From: Mesorhizobium sp. RMAD-H1
GTDB lineage: Bacteria; Pseudomonadota; Alphaproteobacteria; Rhizobiales; Rhizobiaceae
NCBI RefSeq assembly: GCF_014191375.1
Contig: NZ_JACHWN010000006.1
Span: 124,001 to 188,000, forward strand
Direction of reading: 5' to 3'
DNA length: 64,000 bases
Shown here: in pieces, positions 9,230 through 18,270 of the stretch
Layout: every line of letters begins with the position of its first letter
How positions within the stretch are numbered: position 1 is the stretch's first letter
Notes under the pieces: generated by a model
Seen by the model: only the letters and a program-made list of their open reading frames with translations
Told to the model about the DNA's origin: nothing
Databases searched by the model: none
Made by a program: the position numbers and the translations under genes

Positions 9230-12200
9230 TCATCGGCATTCGGCTGGAATAAGCTGCTCGACCTGACCGGCATTGCGGCAGCGCACCAGCTGCTGCGGGG
9301 TCAGCTCAATTCCGAATTCATCGCGAATGCGTGTCGAGATCGTCTTCAGATGCGAAGGCAGCAGGCCGATCGCCATGAAGTCGGTGGACTCGTCCATAGC
9401 CGCATTTCCGGCCTTGCCGAGCACACCGAGATAGATATCGAGCACACGGTCCGCCTTGCGCTTTGCCGGAACAGGCGCTGCCACCTTGCCGGCGTGGATT
9501 GCGCCATCGGAGCCGGAAGTCAGCATCTGGCGGGCATGGCGGCGGTCGGGCTTGCCGTTCGCGGAGAGCGGCAACGCGTCAACGGCGACAAAGCGGGTGG
9601 GAACATGGGATTCCGGCAGATGCCGCCGGGCAAAGCCGCGCAGCTCGGCGGCCGAGAGTTCCGAATGCGGCTCCGCGACATAGAGCGCTCCGATCGCGGC
9701 CTCCCCGCGCTGCTCGGCCCCGTAATCGACGGCGAGAACCTGCCGGATCGACGGGTGCTTGGCGAGCTCGTTCTCAATATCGGGCAGGGACACCCGGACG
9801 CCGCGAATCTTGACGTAACCCTGGACGCGGCCCGCGAAAAGAATGTTGCCGTCGGGCCGGTAGCGCCCGCGGTCGCCGGTTCGGAAGGCGCGAACGGGGA
9901 CTCCCTTTTCATCGGCGATCGTCACGAAATCGTGCTGGGTAAGAACGCCGTTTTCCAGATAGCCCAGCGCGACATTGACGCCCGCGGTATGGATGCGGCC
10001 GACCACCCCTGCCGGGCAGTGCTCGCCCAGATCGTTCAGCACGAAATAGCGATTGGCTGGAAGCGGCCGGCCATAGGGGATGAGGTCGACATCATCCGGA
10101 CCGATCTCGTGCCATATGCTCCAGATGGTGGTTTCGGTGGGGCCGCCGAGAGAGATCAGCCGGATTTGCGGCGCAAGCCGGCGCAGATCGGCGATGACAG
10201 CCGGCTTGATATAGTCGCCGCCCTGCGCGACAAGCCGCAGCGATTTCAGTTCATCGCCGCGGCGACAGGAGAGCAGCATCTCCAGGATGGCGGGGACGGA
10301 GCACCACAGGGTGACGCCATGGTCGGCGACGAGCCGGTTCCAGCGGATCGCATCCTTCTCCTCCTCACGCGTGGGCAGCACCAGGGTCCCGCCGGCGGTG
10401 AGGCAGCCGAACACGTCGAAGACGGACATATCGTGGTGGAGCGGCGTCACGGAGATGAAGACGTCGCGCTCGGTGACGGCCCATTCCTCTATGGTGCGCC
10501 CGATCACGTTGGCGGTGGCCTTATTAGCGAGGACCACGCATTTCGGCTTGCCGGTGGTGCCGGAGGTGTAGAGATAATAGGCAGCGTCCTCGCTTGAGGA
10601 GAGTTCGTCGAGCGGCGGCACCAGCGCTCGGGGATCGGCCGGCGCTTCGCCTGACAGCAGCGCCTCGGGGTTTACCGTCTCGAAACGCTTCAGCGTTTCG
10701 GACGAGATGACGAGATCGGGGCGGCAATTGTCGAGGAGATGGAGCAACCGGTCGGCAGGCGACGCGGCGTCGATCGGCACCCAGACCGCTCCGAGAAACG
10801 CGCAGGCGAGCGTGGCCGCCGTATGTTCGAGGCCGCGCGGCAGGCAGATGGCGACGACGCTGCCCTTGCCGATACCGAGCGTAACCAGCGACGCCATGAT
10901 CCTGCCGACCCGGTCGCCGAGGGCGGCATAGGAAATATGGCTGGAGCCATGGATCAGCGCGTCCTTGTCGCCCCGTGCATCAAAGAGATTGTCTGCGATC
11001 CGTTTCAGGAAACCGCAGGAGGAAAAATCGCTCTCAGCGCTGTTCAGCCGATAATGCCCGTAATCGAGGATATCCAGAGCCGAAAATTCGAGTGTCCCTG
11101 CCGCGCAGATCGCGGCCGCCAACCTGTCGATGGCGGCGAGTATCTCGCCTATCACGCTGGAATCGAGCGCTTCCCGCGCATAATCGATGTCGAGGACCAG
11201 ATTGCCCTCGCCATCGGCCGAGAAGCGGAAATCCATCGCCACCTGTGGTGTCTGGGTCAACCCGCCATGCAACCGGACCGGGTTCTCCTTGCCCAGGATC
11301 GGCCAAGACAGCCCGTTGGTGATGACAACAGGCAGCACCGGCCCCCCGGGATTGGCATTCATCAGGAGCCGGTTGATGTCGATGCCCGAAAAGGAGAGAT
11401 GCTCGAGCCCTTCCAATATATCGCCCTGCAGTGCACGGGCGCGATCGGCGAAATTGCCCTGCCGGATATCCCAATTGACGGCGATGAAGGTCGAGCGGTT
11501 GGCAAAGGGGCCCCCGGCCTCGGGTGCGACCGGAACGCCGACACAGAGCGCACCTTCGTTCAGCCAGCGTGATAATGTCTCGAGGACGACCGCGGTCAGG
11601 GTCGTGTTCTTGAAGAGGTGCTGCCTGGCGCCGATGCGGGAAAGCTTGGTGAAGCTTTCCCGCCCTATGACCAGGCTTTGCCGCTCATATCGAGAAGTCT
11701 TGATGGATTCGAGCGGCTTTTTCCACGGCAATTGCGGCGCGCCTTCAAAGGACTGCAGCTTCCCTGCCCAATAGGCCGCATCCCGGCTGCGCCTCGACGC
11801 CGTTTCCGTGGCGGCCAAGGGTGCCGGGGCATTGCCCTCGACCGGCGATATCTCGCCACCGAACAATTCGACGATCAGCGAGGCGATCGCCCGGCCATCC
11901 AGGATCAGCGCGTCGAACAGGAGGAAGACGACCGCCGTGTCCCCGCCCGGATCGGACGCGTCCGGCTCCGCCAGCCGGAACGCGGTGACAAGCCAGGGAG
12001 AACGGTCGAGATCGAGCTGCTGATGCGCATGGTCCCCGCGCAGCGCATCGATCCGGCGAAGCGCTTCCGTGCGCGGCAGATCGCTGAGATCGACCGTTTC
12101 GAGATTGACGATCGGTTCCGTCGACACCGTCTGCACCAGCTGCCGGACGTCGATGCGGGTGCGAAGGCTCTCGTGGCGACGCACGAGATCGAGGAGGCGT

Positions 12201-13690
12201 TTTGGCAACGCGGCAAGATCAATGCGCCCGCGATATTCGCGGAACTCCTGCATGGCGACACCGCCGAGCGGCAGATGCTCGCTGCGGCCGAGGAGATAGG
12301 CCTGCTGAAGGGGTGTCAGCGCTCTCTTCATGGTTTCTTCTCCGGTTTCCGACATCCGGCCCGATCTTTCCTTTGAGGTGAGGATCTCCCGCAGGGACGC
12401 GTCGAGAAAGTCCGGCTCTCCGGCGACGCGGCGCACGAGGGACACGTAGATTTCGAACATCTCCCGGATCCAGCCCTCGGGGAGAGCGTCGAGCCGGATA
12501 TCCCAGTTGATCAGCATGCCGTCGTCCATGCTGGCGACCTGCGCATCGAGCGCCACCTGCGGCCCCTGCGAGATGACCCAGTTCATCGCGCCGAAGAGGC
12601 GGGCGACACGTTCGGACAGGAGGTCTCCGCCTGAGAGATCCAGCCCCGCGGTGAAGACGACAGGGGAGAGTTCCATCGATCCGTGGAGACGTGAAAGGTC
12701 ACGCATGACGCTGACGCCCGGATAGGCGGAGTGCGACAGAAGCTCGGTCAGTTCAGCACCGATCCGTTCACAAAGCGCCGCCGGCGTGTCGGGCGCGGCG
12801 AGGTCGATGCCAAGGATGAGGAGGTTGGAGAATTCGCCGACGATGCGCTCCACTTTATCGACCAGGGGCGGGCGCCAGAACATCGGCACGTTGAGGCGGA
12901 ATCGTTTGGAACCCGTGACCCTGCCCAGCGCAATGGCGAAAAGCCCGAGCATGAGGGTCGAGCGGGTCAGCCGGAAGCGGCGTGCCGTTCGGCTCAGCGC
13001 ATCCCGCTCCTCGCGCGACAACCGGGCCGCCAGGCGGTCGCTGCGCGGCGGCGGCGCCCCCTTTGCCGTCGATAGCGGCAGGGCCGGCGCCGGCGGTAGT
13101 CCGGCGAGCCGGTCACGCCACCAGTTGCGGTCCCGCTCCGCCCGCCGCTTCAGGTCCACATCGCTGTTCAACCGGTCGAGCCAGTCGAGGAAGCTTGGTG
13201 CCGGCGTCCCTTCACGCATGTCCGGATTTTCGTAGAAGCGTGCCAGATCCTCCATCACGATCCTGAAGCTCACGGGATCGACGGCGATCATATCGGTATC
13301 CACATGGAGCCGGCTGGCACCATCGGGCAGAAGGCTGAGCCCGAATGCCGCGGCTTTGCCGGAGGAGAGATCGAGCTGCTGATGGCTCCATGCCTTACGC
13401 TTCGCCGCGAGATGGTTTTCACACATCTCCTGCGTCAGGTGGCGCCAATCATCGACCGCAACCACGAGCGATTCGGCTGGAGTGCCGACAGCCTGGAGGC
13501 CATCGGCGCCGACACGAAGCCCGAGCATGGGATGGGCAAGGCACAGGCGATCGACGGCGCGCTGCAGCCGCTCCGCCTCGACATCCCTGCCGTCGAACTC
13601 CGCATAGAGATGCGCGCAAACGCCGCCAAGCGGCGCTCGGGACTGGCGGCCCACCCAGTAGGCGGCCTGCATTGGTGTCAGCTCTTTCAT
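9230..13690 (-). CDS. VibF-like NRPS, N-terminal half (Cy-Cy-A-carrier)
   Basis: The protein has 1486 residues. Two tandem heterocyclisation domains come first (about 1-440 and 450-890). Cy1 has the full DxxxxDxxS motif (DMIAVDPVS); Cy2 has DALILDGRA, with the last Ser replaced by Ala. An adenylation domain follows (about 900-1400) with YTSGTTGKPK, GGPTETT, RTGD, the VKIRG segment and the PLSANGKPDR lysine motif. A carrier-like tail closes it (FMAIGLLPSHL). VibF activates Thr and makes the dihydroxyphenyl-oxazoline through such tandem Cy domains, so Thr is the expected substrate. V. cholerae VibF (Cy-Cy-A-C-PCP-C) is one chain; here the C-PCP-C part is separate. The start lacks a clear Shine-Dalgarno but is the only good N-terminus. 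It diverges from entC over a shared RirA-like operator. Confidence 0.87.
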   Translation of the reverse strand: MKELTPMQAAYWVGRQSRAPLGGVCAHLYAEFDGRDVEAERLQRAVDRLCLAHPMLGLRVGADGLQAVGTPAESLVVAVDDWRHLTQEMCENHLAAKRKAWSHQQLDLSSGKAAAFGLSLLPDGASRLHVDTDMIAVDPVSFRIVMEDLARFYENPDMREGTPAPSFLDWLDRLNSDVDLKRRAERDRNWWRDRLAGLPPAPALPLSTAKGAPPPRSDRLAARLSREERDALSRTARRFRLTRSTLMLGLFAIALGRVTGSKRFRLNVPMFWRPPLVDKVERIVGEFSNLLILGIDLAAPDTPAALCERIGAELTELLSHSAYPGVSVMRDLSRLHGSMELSPVVFTAGLDLSGGDLLSERVARLFGAMNWVISQGPQVALDAQVASMDDGMLINWDIRLDALPEGWIREMFEIYVSLVRRVAGEPDFLDASLREILTSKERSGRMSETGEETMKRALTPLQQAYLLGRSEHLPLGGVAMQEFREYRGRIDLAALPKRLLDLVRRHESLRTRIDVRQLVQTVSTEPIVNLETVDLSDLPRTEALRRIDALRGDHAHQQLDLDRSPWLVTAFRLAEPDASDPGGDTAVVFLLFDALILDGRAIASLIVELFGGEISPVEGNAPAPLAATETASRRSRDAAYWAGKLQSFEGAPQLPWKKPLESIKTSRYERQSLVIGRESFTKLSRIGARQHLFKNTTLTAVVLETLSRWLNEGALCVGVPVAPEAGGPFANRSTFIAVNWDIRQGNFADRARALQGDILEGLEHLSFSGIDINRLLMNANPGGPVLPVVITNGLSWPILGKENPVRLHGGLTQTPQVAMDFRFSADGEGNLVLDIDYAREALDSSVIGEILAAIDRLAAAICAAGTLEFSALDILDYGHYRLNSAESDFSSCGFLKRIADNLFDARGDKDALIHGSSHISYAALGDRVGRIMASLVTLGIGKGSVVAICLPRGLEHTAATLACAFLGAVWVPIDAASPADRLLHLLDNCRPDLVISSETLKRFETVNPEALLSGEAPADPRALVPPLDELSSSEDAAYYLYTSGTTGKPKCVVLANKATANVIGRTIEEWAVTERDVFISVTPLHHDMSVFDVFGCLTAGGTLVLPTREEEKDAIRWNRLVADHGVTLWCSVPAILEMLLSCRRGDELKSLRLVAQGGDYIKPAVIADLRRLAPQIRLISLGGPTETTIWSIWHEIGPDDVDLIPYGRPLPANRYFVLNDLGEHCPAGVVGRIHTAGVNVALGYLENGVLTQHDFVTIADEKGVPVRAFRTGDRGRYRPDGNILFAGRVQGYVKIRGVRVSLPDIENELAKHPSIRQVLAVDYGAEQRGEAAIGALYVAEPHSELSAAELRGFARRHLPESHVPTRFVAVDALPLSANGKPDRRHARQMLTSGSDGAIHAGKVAAPVPAKRKADRVLDIYLGVLGKAGNAAMDESTDFMAIGLLPSHLKTISTRIRDEFGIELTPQQLVRCRNAGQVEQLIPAECR

Positions 13691-13714
13691 CGAAATTCGG
13701 CGATTGACAAAACA

Positions 13715-13729
13715 TGATTACAATACTCA
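13715..13729. promoter_or_regulatory. RirA-type operator in the entC / NRPS divergent promoter
   Basis: The 76-base gap between the divergent NRPS and entC genes contains an exact TGA-N9-TCA site. It overlaps a TACAAT -10-like hexamer for entC (13719-13724). It also overlaps the downstream half of a minus-strand promoter (TTGACG, 16-base spacer, TATTGT) for the NRPS. A second palindrome, AATACT-CA-AGTATT, lies at 13722-13735. One operator controlling both directions fits iron-repressed siderophore synthesis. The motif is read directly; RirA as the binder is inferred. Confidence 0.6.
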
Positions 13730-13766
13730 AGTATTAATCACCGTCAACCACCGGAGAAGATGACCC

Positions 13767-14942
13767 ATGCAAACGGGAACTCTCAGGATCGATCACCCAC
13801 ACACAGCGGAGCTGGCCGGCAGCGAAGGGAATTTGCTCTTCACATCAGGCAATCGCGAACTCGTCGTCACCCGCATCCGCGAACGAATCACCGCCCCCGC
13901 ACTCGGCGGATATGACCGCGAGAGCATCATCCAGACGATCATCGCGGAGGCGCTGGAGCGTGCCCGCAAGGCCGGCCAGGACAATCCGATCGTCATCGGC
14001 GCCATCCCCTTCGATCTCGGGGAACCCTCCTGCCTCTATGTGCCGGAGCACCACGCATGGCGTGACCGGGTGGCCGATCAGGCGACAACAGACAGCAGCA
14101 TGCCGGGACTTGTCGCACAGCGCAGCCTGCCCGACGAAAACGGCTTCAAGCGTGCCGTCGAGCACGCGATCGTCAATTTCCGTCACAGCGATGTGCGCAA
14201 GGCGGTGCTGTCGGTGATGCGTGAATTGACGTTCGCCGGCTGCGTGGATGTCGAGCGCCTGCTCGCCAGCCTGCGTGCCCAGAACCGCGAAGGCTACCAA
14301 TTCAGGGTGCCGCTGCCCGACGGCGGCGAGCTTGTCGGCGTCAGTCCTGAACTGCTGATGCGTCGGGAAGGAGACCGCATCGTCTCCAATCCCCTCGCGG
14401 GTTCGGCCAGGCGCCTGCCCGATCCGGAGGCTGACCGGGCCAATGCCGAACGTCTCCTCCATTCGGAAAAGGATCAGTACGAGCACAGCCTCGTGGTGCA
14501 GGATATCCGCGCGTTGCTGGAGCAGCATTGCGTGGAACTCGACATGCCGCAACAGCCGTCGCTCATCAATACGGCAGCGCTCTGGCATCTTTCGACACGC
14601 ATCGAGGCGCGCCTGAAAGACCCCTCGACAACGGCTTTGCAGCTTGCCTGCCTGCTGCATCCGACGCCGGCCGTCTGCGGCTTTCCGACCGAGCGGGCCC
14701 GCAGGCTGATCCGGTTCGTCGAGCCCTTCGAGCGCGGCTTCTTTACCGGCATGGTCGGCTGGTGTGACGCTAAGGGCAACGGCGAATGGGTGGTGACGAT
14801 CCGTTGCGGCATCGTCAAGCGCGAAACCGTCCGCCTCTTCGCCGGTGCCGGCATTGTCGAGGCTTCCCAGCCCGAATCCGAATGGGCGGAAGTGCAGACA
14901 AAGCTCGGCACCATGCTCAATGCCTGCGGCCTCGCCGCCTGA
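13767..14942 (+). CDS. entC: Isochorismate synthase
   Basis: The 391-residue protein converts chorismate to isochorismate, the first step to 2,3-dihydroxybenzoate. It shows the chorismate-binding family signatures GVSPELLMRREGDRIVSNPLAGSARR, EKDQYEHSLVVQDI, HLSTRI, TPAVCGFPTE and the C-terminal GWCDAKGNGEWVVTIRC...AGAGIV block with the Mg-binding glutamates. Length matches EntC/DhbC. GGAGAAG precedes the ATG. It is the first gene of the entCEBA-entD run and is transcribed from the divergent iron-regulated promoter. I saw no sign of truncation. Confidence 0.95.
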   Translation: MQTGTLRIDHPHTAELAGSEGNLLFTSGNRELVVTRIRERITAPALGGYDRESIIQTIIAEALERARKAGQDNPIVIGAIPFDLGEPSCLYVPEHHAWRDRVADQATTDSSMPGLVAQRSLPDENGFKRAVEHAIVNFRHSDVRKAVLSVMRELTFAGCVDVERLLASLRAQNREGYQFRVPLPDGGELVGVSPELLMRREGDRIVSNPLAGSARRLPDPEADRANAERLLHSEKDQYEHSLVVQDIRALLEQHCVELDMPQQPSLINTAALWHLSTRIEARLKDPSTTALQLACLLHPTPAVCGFPTERARRLIRFVEPFERGFFTGMVGWCDAKGNGEWVVTIRCGIVKRETVRLFAGAGIVEASQPESEWAEVQTKLGTMLNACGLAA

Positions 14943-14963
14943 CGCCCCAATCCGGTGAGATCC

Positions 14964-16586
14964 ATGAAGATCGAGTTTCAACGCTGGCCCGACGACCTGG
15001 CCAGCCGGTACCGCGAACGCGGCTACTGGATAGACGAGCCGCTGACGCGCATCCTCGCAGAACAGCGGCGGCTCCGCCCCGAGGCCCCCGCCATTATCTG
15101 CGGTGAACGCCGTTTCACCTATGCCGAGCTGGATACGCTTTCCTCCAATCTTGCGGCACATCTGACCGCGCAAGGGCTCGGTCATGGCGATACCGCGCTC
15201 GTGCAGCTCCCGAATGTCGCCGAGTTCTACATCGTGTTCTTCGCACTGCTGAAGATCGGCGTCGCGCCGGTGAACGCGCTGTTCAGCCATCGGCAGCTGG
15301 AGCTGACCGCCTATGCCAAGCAGATCGAGCCGCGTCTCCTGATCGCCTCGCGCCGACACGAACTTTTCGGCGACGACGGCTTTGCCGCTGGACTGCGCGG
15401 AATGGTACCCGGCCTCGCGCTGATGCTCCTGCACGAAGAACCCTCTCCCGAGATCGGGCTCGATCACTGGATACGGGCAGCACCCGACCGGCGCTCCTCC
15501 TTCTCTCCCACAGCACCGGACGAGGTGGCCTTCTTCCAGCTCTCCGGCGGCAGCACCGGCACGCCGAAGCTTATCCCGCGCACGCACAACGACTATGATT
15601 ACAGCGTCCGGGCGAGCGCCGAGATCTGCGGGCTTACCCCACAGACGCGTTTTCTCTGCGCGCTGCCGGCGGGGCACAATTTCCCGCTCAGCTCTCCGGG
15701 TGCGCTCGGCGTTTTCCACGCCGGCGGCTGCGTGGTCCTGGCGCCGAACCCGGAGCCGTTGACCTGCTTCGCTCTCATCGAGCGGCATGGCGTGGACATG
15801 GTGGCCCTGGTGCCGCCGGCCATTATGCTCTGGCTACAGGCCGCACCGGCACACCGGAGCGCTTTGCGCTCTCTGAAGCTCGTTCAGGTGGGTGGCGCGA
15901 GCTTCGCCGGCTCCATCGCGCGACAAGTGCCCGAGGTGCTTGGCTGCAAGCTGCAGCAGATCTTCGGCATGGCGGAAGGGCTCGTCAACTACACGCGCCT
16001 TGATGACGCGGACGAACGCGTCTTCTCAACCCAAGGCCGCCCGATCAGCCCGGACGACGAGGTGAAGATCGTCGACGAGGATGGCCGTCCGGTCGCCGAA
16101 GGCACGCCTGGCATGCTGGCAACGCGCGGCCCCTATACCTTCCGGGGCTATTATCGCAGCCCCGAGCACAATGCCCAGGTCTTCGACACCGAAGGCTTCT
16201 ACTATTCCGGCGATGTCGTGCAGCGCACGCCGGAAGGCTATCTCAAGGTCGTCGGGCGGGTGAAGGACCAGATCAACCGCGGCGGCGAGAAGGTGGCGGC
16301 CGAGGAAATCGAGAACCTGATCCTGCAACATCCCGACGTCACGCAAGCGGCGCTGGTCGCCATGCAGGATGCCCTTCTGGGCGAAAAAAGCTGCGCCTTC
16401 ATCGTCTCGCGCAACCCCGAGCTGAAGGCGCCGGCGCTGCGGCGGCACCTGCTCGCCCTTGGCGTGGCGGAATACAAGCTCCCGGACCGCGTCCGCCTCA
16501 TCGAGGCCATGCCGCTCACCGCCGTCGGCAAGATCGACAAGAAGAAATTGCGCGATCAGCTCGCGCAACCCTCCGCAACTTTCTGA
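14964..16586 (+). CDS. entE: 2,3-dihydroxybenzoate-AMP ligase
   Basis: The 540-residue adenylating enzyme activates 2,3-dihydroxybenzoate and loads it on the aryl carrier domain of EntB, and possibly on the stand-alone carrier at 4440-4721. Diagnostic segments are LSGGSTGTPKLIPRTHNDYDYS, IFGMAEGLVNYTRLDD, YYSGD and VVGRVKDQINRGGEKVAAEEIE, with the catalytic lysine motif TAVGKIDKK near the C-terminus. It starts at the ATG at 14964 with GGTGAG upstream; an in-frame GTG at 14955 is less likely. It lies 21 bases after entC. Confidence 0.95.
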   Translation: MKIEFQRWPDDLASRYRERGYWIDEPLTRILAEQRRLRPEAPAIICGERRFTYAELDTLSSNLAAHLTAQGLGHGDTALVQLPNVAEFYIVFFALLKIGVAPVNALFSHRQLELTAYAKQIEPRLLIASRRHELFGDDGFAAGLRGMVPGLALMLLHEEPSPEIGLDHWIRAAPDRRSSFSPTAPDEVAFFQLSGGSTGTPKLIPRTHNDYDYSVRASAEICGLTPQTRFLCALPAGHNFPLSSPGALGVFHAGGCVVLAPNPEPLTCFALIERHGVDMVALVPPAIMLWLQAAPAHRSALRSLKLVQVGGASFAGSIARQVPEVLGCKLQQIFGMAEGLVNYTRLDDADERVFSTQGRPISPDDEVKIVDEDGRPVAEGTPGMLATRGPYTFRGYYRSPEHNAQVFDTEGFYYSGDVVQRTPEGYLKVVGRVKDQINRGGEKVAAEEIENLILQHPDVTQAALVAMQDALLGEKSCAFIVSRNPELKAPALRRHLLALGVAEYKLPDRVRLIEAMPLTAVGKIDKKKLRDQLAQPSATF

Positions 16587-16602
16587 TCTATCGAGGTGCC
16601 CC

Positions 16603-17475
16603 ATGGCCATTCCTACAATCGCCGATTACCTGATGCCGCGGCCGGAAACCCTTCCGGCCAACAGGACGGCGTGGCAACCCGATCCCAAGCGGGCGGTGCT
16701 GCTCATCCACGACATGCAGCGTTATTTCCTGCGCTATTACGATGCTGACGGACAGTTGGTCAGACGGTTGGTCGACAATCTCGTCCGGCTGCGCGCATGG
16801 GCCGGGGAAAATGGCGTGCCGGTCGTCTACACGGCCCAGCCGCACGACCAGCCGGCCGCCGACCGCGCACTGCTCAACGACATGTGGGGCCCGGGGCTCA
16901 CCGCCGCCGATCCCGCCTTGCAGGAGGTGGTGGCCGAGCTTGCCCCCGCCGCCGGGGACATTGTCCTGACCAAATGGCGCTACAGCGCCTTCAAGCGTTC
17001 CGACCTTCTCCAGAGGATGAACGAATGGGGCCGCGATCAGCTCGTGATCGGCGGTGTTTACGCCCATATCGGCTGCATGGTGACGGCAGTCGAAGCCTTC
17101 ATGAGCGATATACAGCCCTTCCTGGTGGGAGACGCGGTCGCCGACTTCTCGGAAGGCGAGCACCGCATGGCGCTGCAATATGTGGCGACCCGCTGCGGTT
17201 GCGTTGTCGACACCCTTCGCCTGACCGCCGGCCCGGGCGAGGCGATCACCCGCGAGTGGCTGCAGAGACGCGTGCTGCAGCTCATCGAGGACGAAGCGGA
17301 ACTCGATCCGGACGAGAACCTGATCTTCTACGGTCTGGACTCGCTTCAGGTGATGAAGCTTGCCGGCGAATTGAAGAAGCGCGGCGTCACCGTCGGCTTC
17401 GACGATCTGGCACGAGACCCCACTCTGAACGGCTGGTGGGCATTGATCGAGGAAAAGCGCCTCAAAGCCGCTTGA
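16603..17475 (+). CDS. entB: Isochorismatase with C-terminal aryl carrier domain
   Basis: The 290-residue bifunctional protein (EntB/VibB/DhbB family) starts at the ATG at 16603 with GAGGTG upstream. The N-terminal isochorismatase domain (about 1-210) hydrolyses isochorismate to 2,3-dihydro-2,3-dihydroxybenzoate and shows LLIHDMQRYFL, LTKWRYSAF and YAHIGC. The C-terminal domain (about 215-290) is an aryl carrier protein with NLIFYGLDSLQVMKL, the serine being the phosphopantetheine site. It delivers dihydroxybenzoate to the VibH-like and Cy-domain enzymes. It lies 16 bases after entE. Confidence 0.95.
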   Translation: MAIPTIADYLMPRPETLPANRTAWQPDPKRAVLLIHDMQRYFLRYYDADGQLVRRLVDNLVRLRAWAGENGVPVVYTAQPHDQPAADRALLNDMWGPGLTAADPALQEVVAELAPAAGDIVLTKWRYSAFKRSDLLQRMNEWGRDQLVIGGVYAHIGCMVTAVEAFMSDIQPFLVGDAVADFSEGEHRMALQYVATRCGCVVDTLRLTAGPGEAITREWLQRRVLQLIEDEAELDPDENLIFYGLDSLQVMKLAGELKKRGVTVGFDDLARDPTLNGWWALIEEKRLKAA

Positions 17476-17494
17476 TGCACGGGAAGCCATCGAG

Positions 17495-18250
17495 ATGACG
17501 CAGCGACAATTCGCCGGCAGACGCGTGCTGGTGACAGGTGCAGCCAGAGGCATCGGCCGCCGGATCGCCGAACGCTTTGTCGAGGAAGGCGCTGACGTGA
17601 CCGGTCTCGACCGGGACACGCATTCGGATGAAACAGCCTTCCGGCTCCTTCCGGTCGACATCAGCGACCCTCGCCAGGTCGAGACCGTCACCGATCAGAT
17701 GAAGGCGGAAACGGATCGCCTCGACGTGCTGGTCAATGCGGCGGGAATTCTCAGGCTGGGCGCGGCGGATGCGTTGACCGCCGACGACTGGAGGGCATGC
17801 ATCGAGGTCAATGCCGGCGGCCCCTTTTACCTGATGCGCCAGTGGATCCCGGTTTTCAAGGCGCAGCGCGGCGGTGCGATCGTCAATGTGGCCTCGAATG
17901 CCGCCCACGTGCCCCGCATTGGCATGACCGCCTATTGCGCCTCGAAGGCGGCGCTCGTCAGCCTGAGCCACTGCGTCGGGCTGGAGCTTGCGCCTTATGG
18001 CGTGCGATGCAATGTCGTCTCGCCGGGATCGACTGACACGCCGATGCTCGGCGGCATGCTGAAGAACCCGGCCGACCGGGGCCGGTTGCTTTCCGGCCTC
18101 CCCGAGCAGTTCAAGCTCGGCATCCCGCTCGGCAAGATCGCCACGCCCGACGATATCGCCGACATGGTGCTCTTCCTCGCCTCCGACCGTGCCGGACACG
18201 TAACGCTCCAGGACGTGGTGGTCGACGGCGGGGCGACGCTCGGCGCCTGA
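17495..18250 (+). CDS. entA: 2,3-dihydro-2,3-dihydroxybenzoate dehydrogenase
   Basis: The 251-residue classical short-chain dehydrogenase oxidises the EntB product to 2,3-dihydroxybenzoate with NAD+. It shows VTGAARGIGRRIAERF near the N-terminus, NAAG, the serine of NVASNAAHVP and the catalytic YCASK, then a substrate loop SPGSTDTPML. An Asp (GLDRD) after strand 2 suggests NAD rather than NADP. It lies between entB (19-base gap) and entD (20-base gap) in the same operon. EntA rather than a generic SDR is decided by this context. Confidence 0.92.
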   Translation: MTQRQFAGRRVLVTGAARGIGRRIAERFVEEGADVTGLDRDTHSDETAFRLLPVDISDPRQVETVTDQMKAETDRLDVLVNAAGILRLGAADALTADDWRACIEVNAGGPFYLMRQWIPVFKAQRGGAIVNVASNAAHVPRIGMTAYCASKAALVSLSHCVGLELAPYGVRCNVVSPGSTDTPMLGGMLKNPADRGRLLSGLPEQFKLGIPLGKIATPDDIADMVLFLASDRAGHVTLQDVVVDGGATLGA

Positions 18251-18270
18251 GCTTCGGGCGGGCGAGAGCG

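Noticed and set aside
13845-15788. A 647-codon minus-strand frame over entC and entE.
   Set aside because: It is antisense to two certain enzymes and shows no domain.
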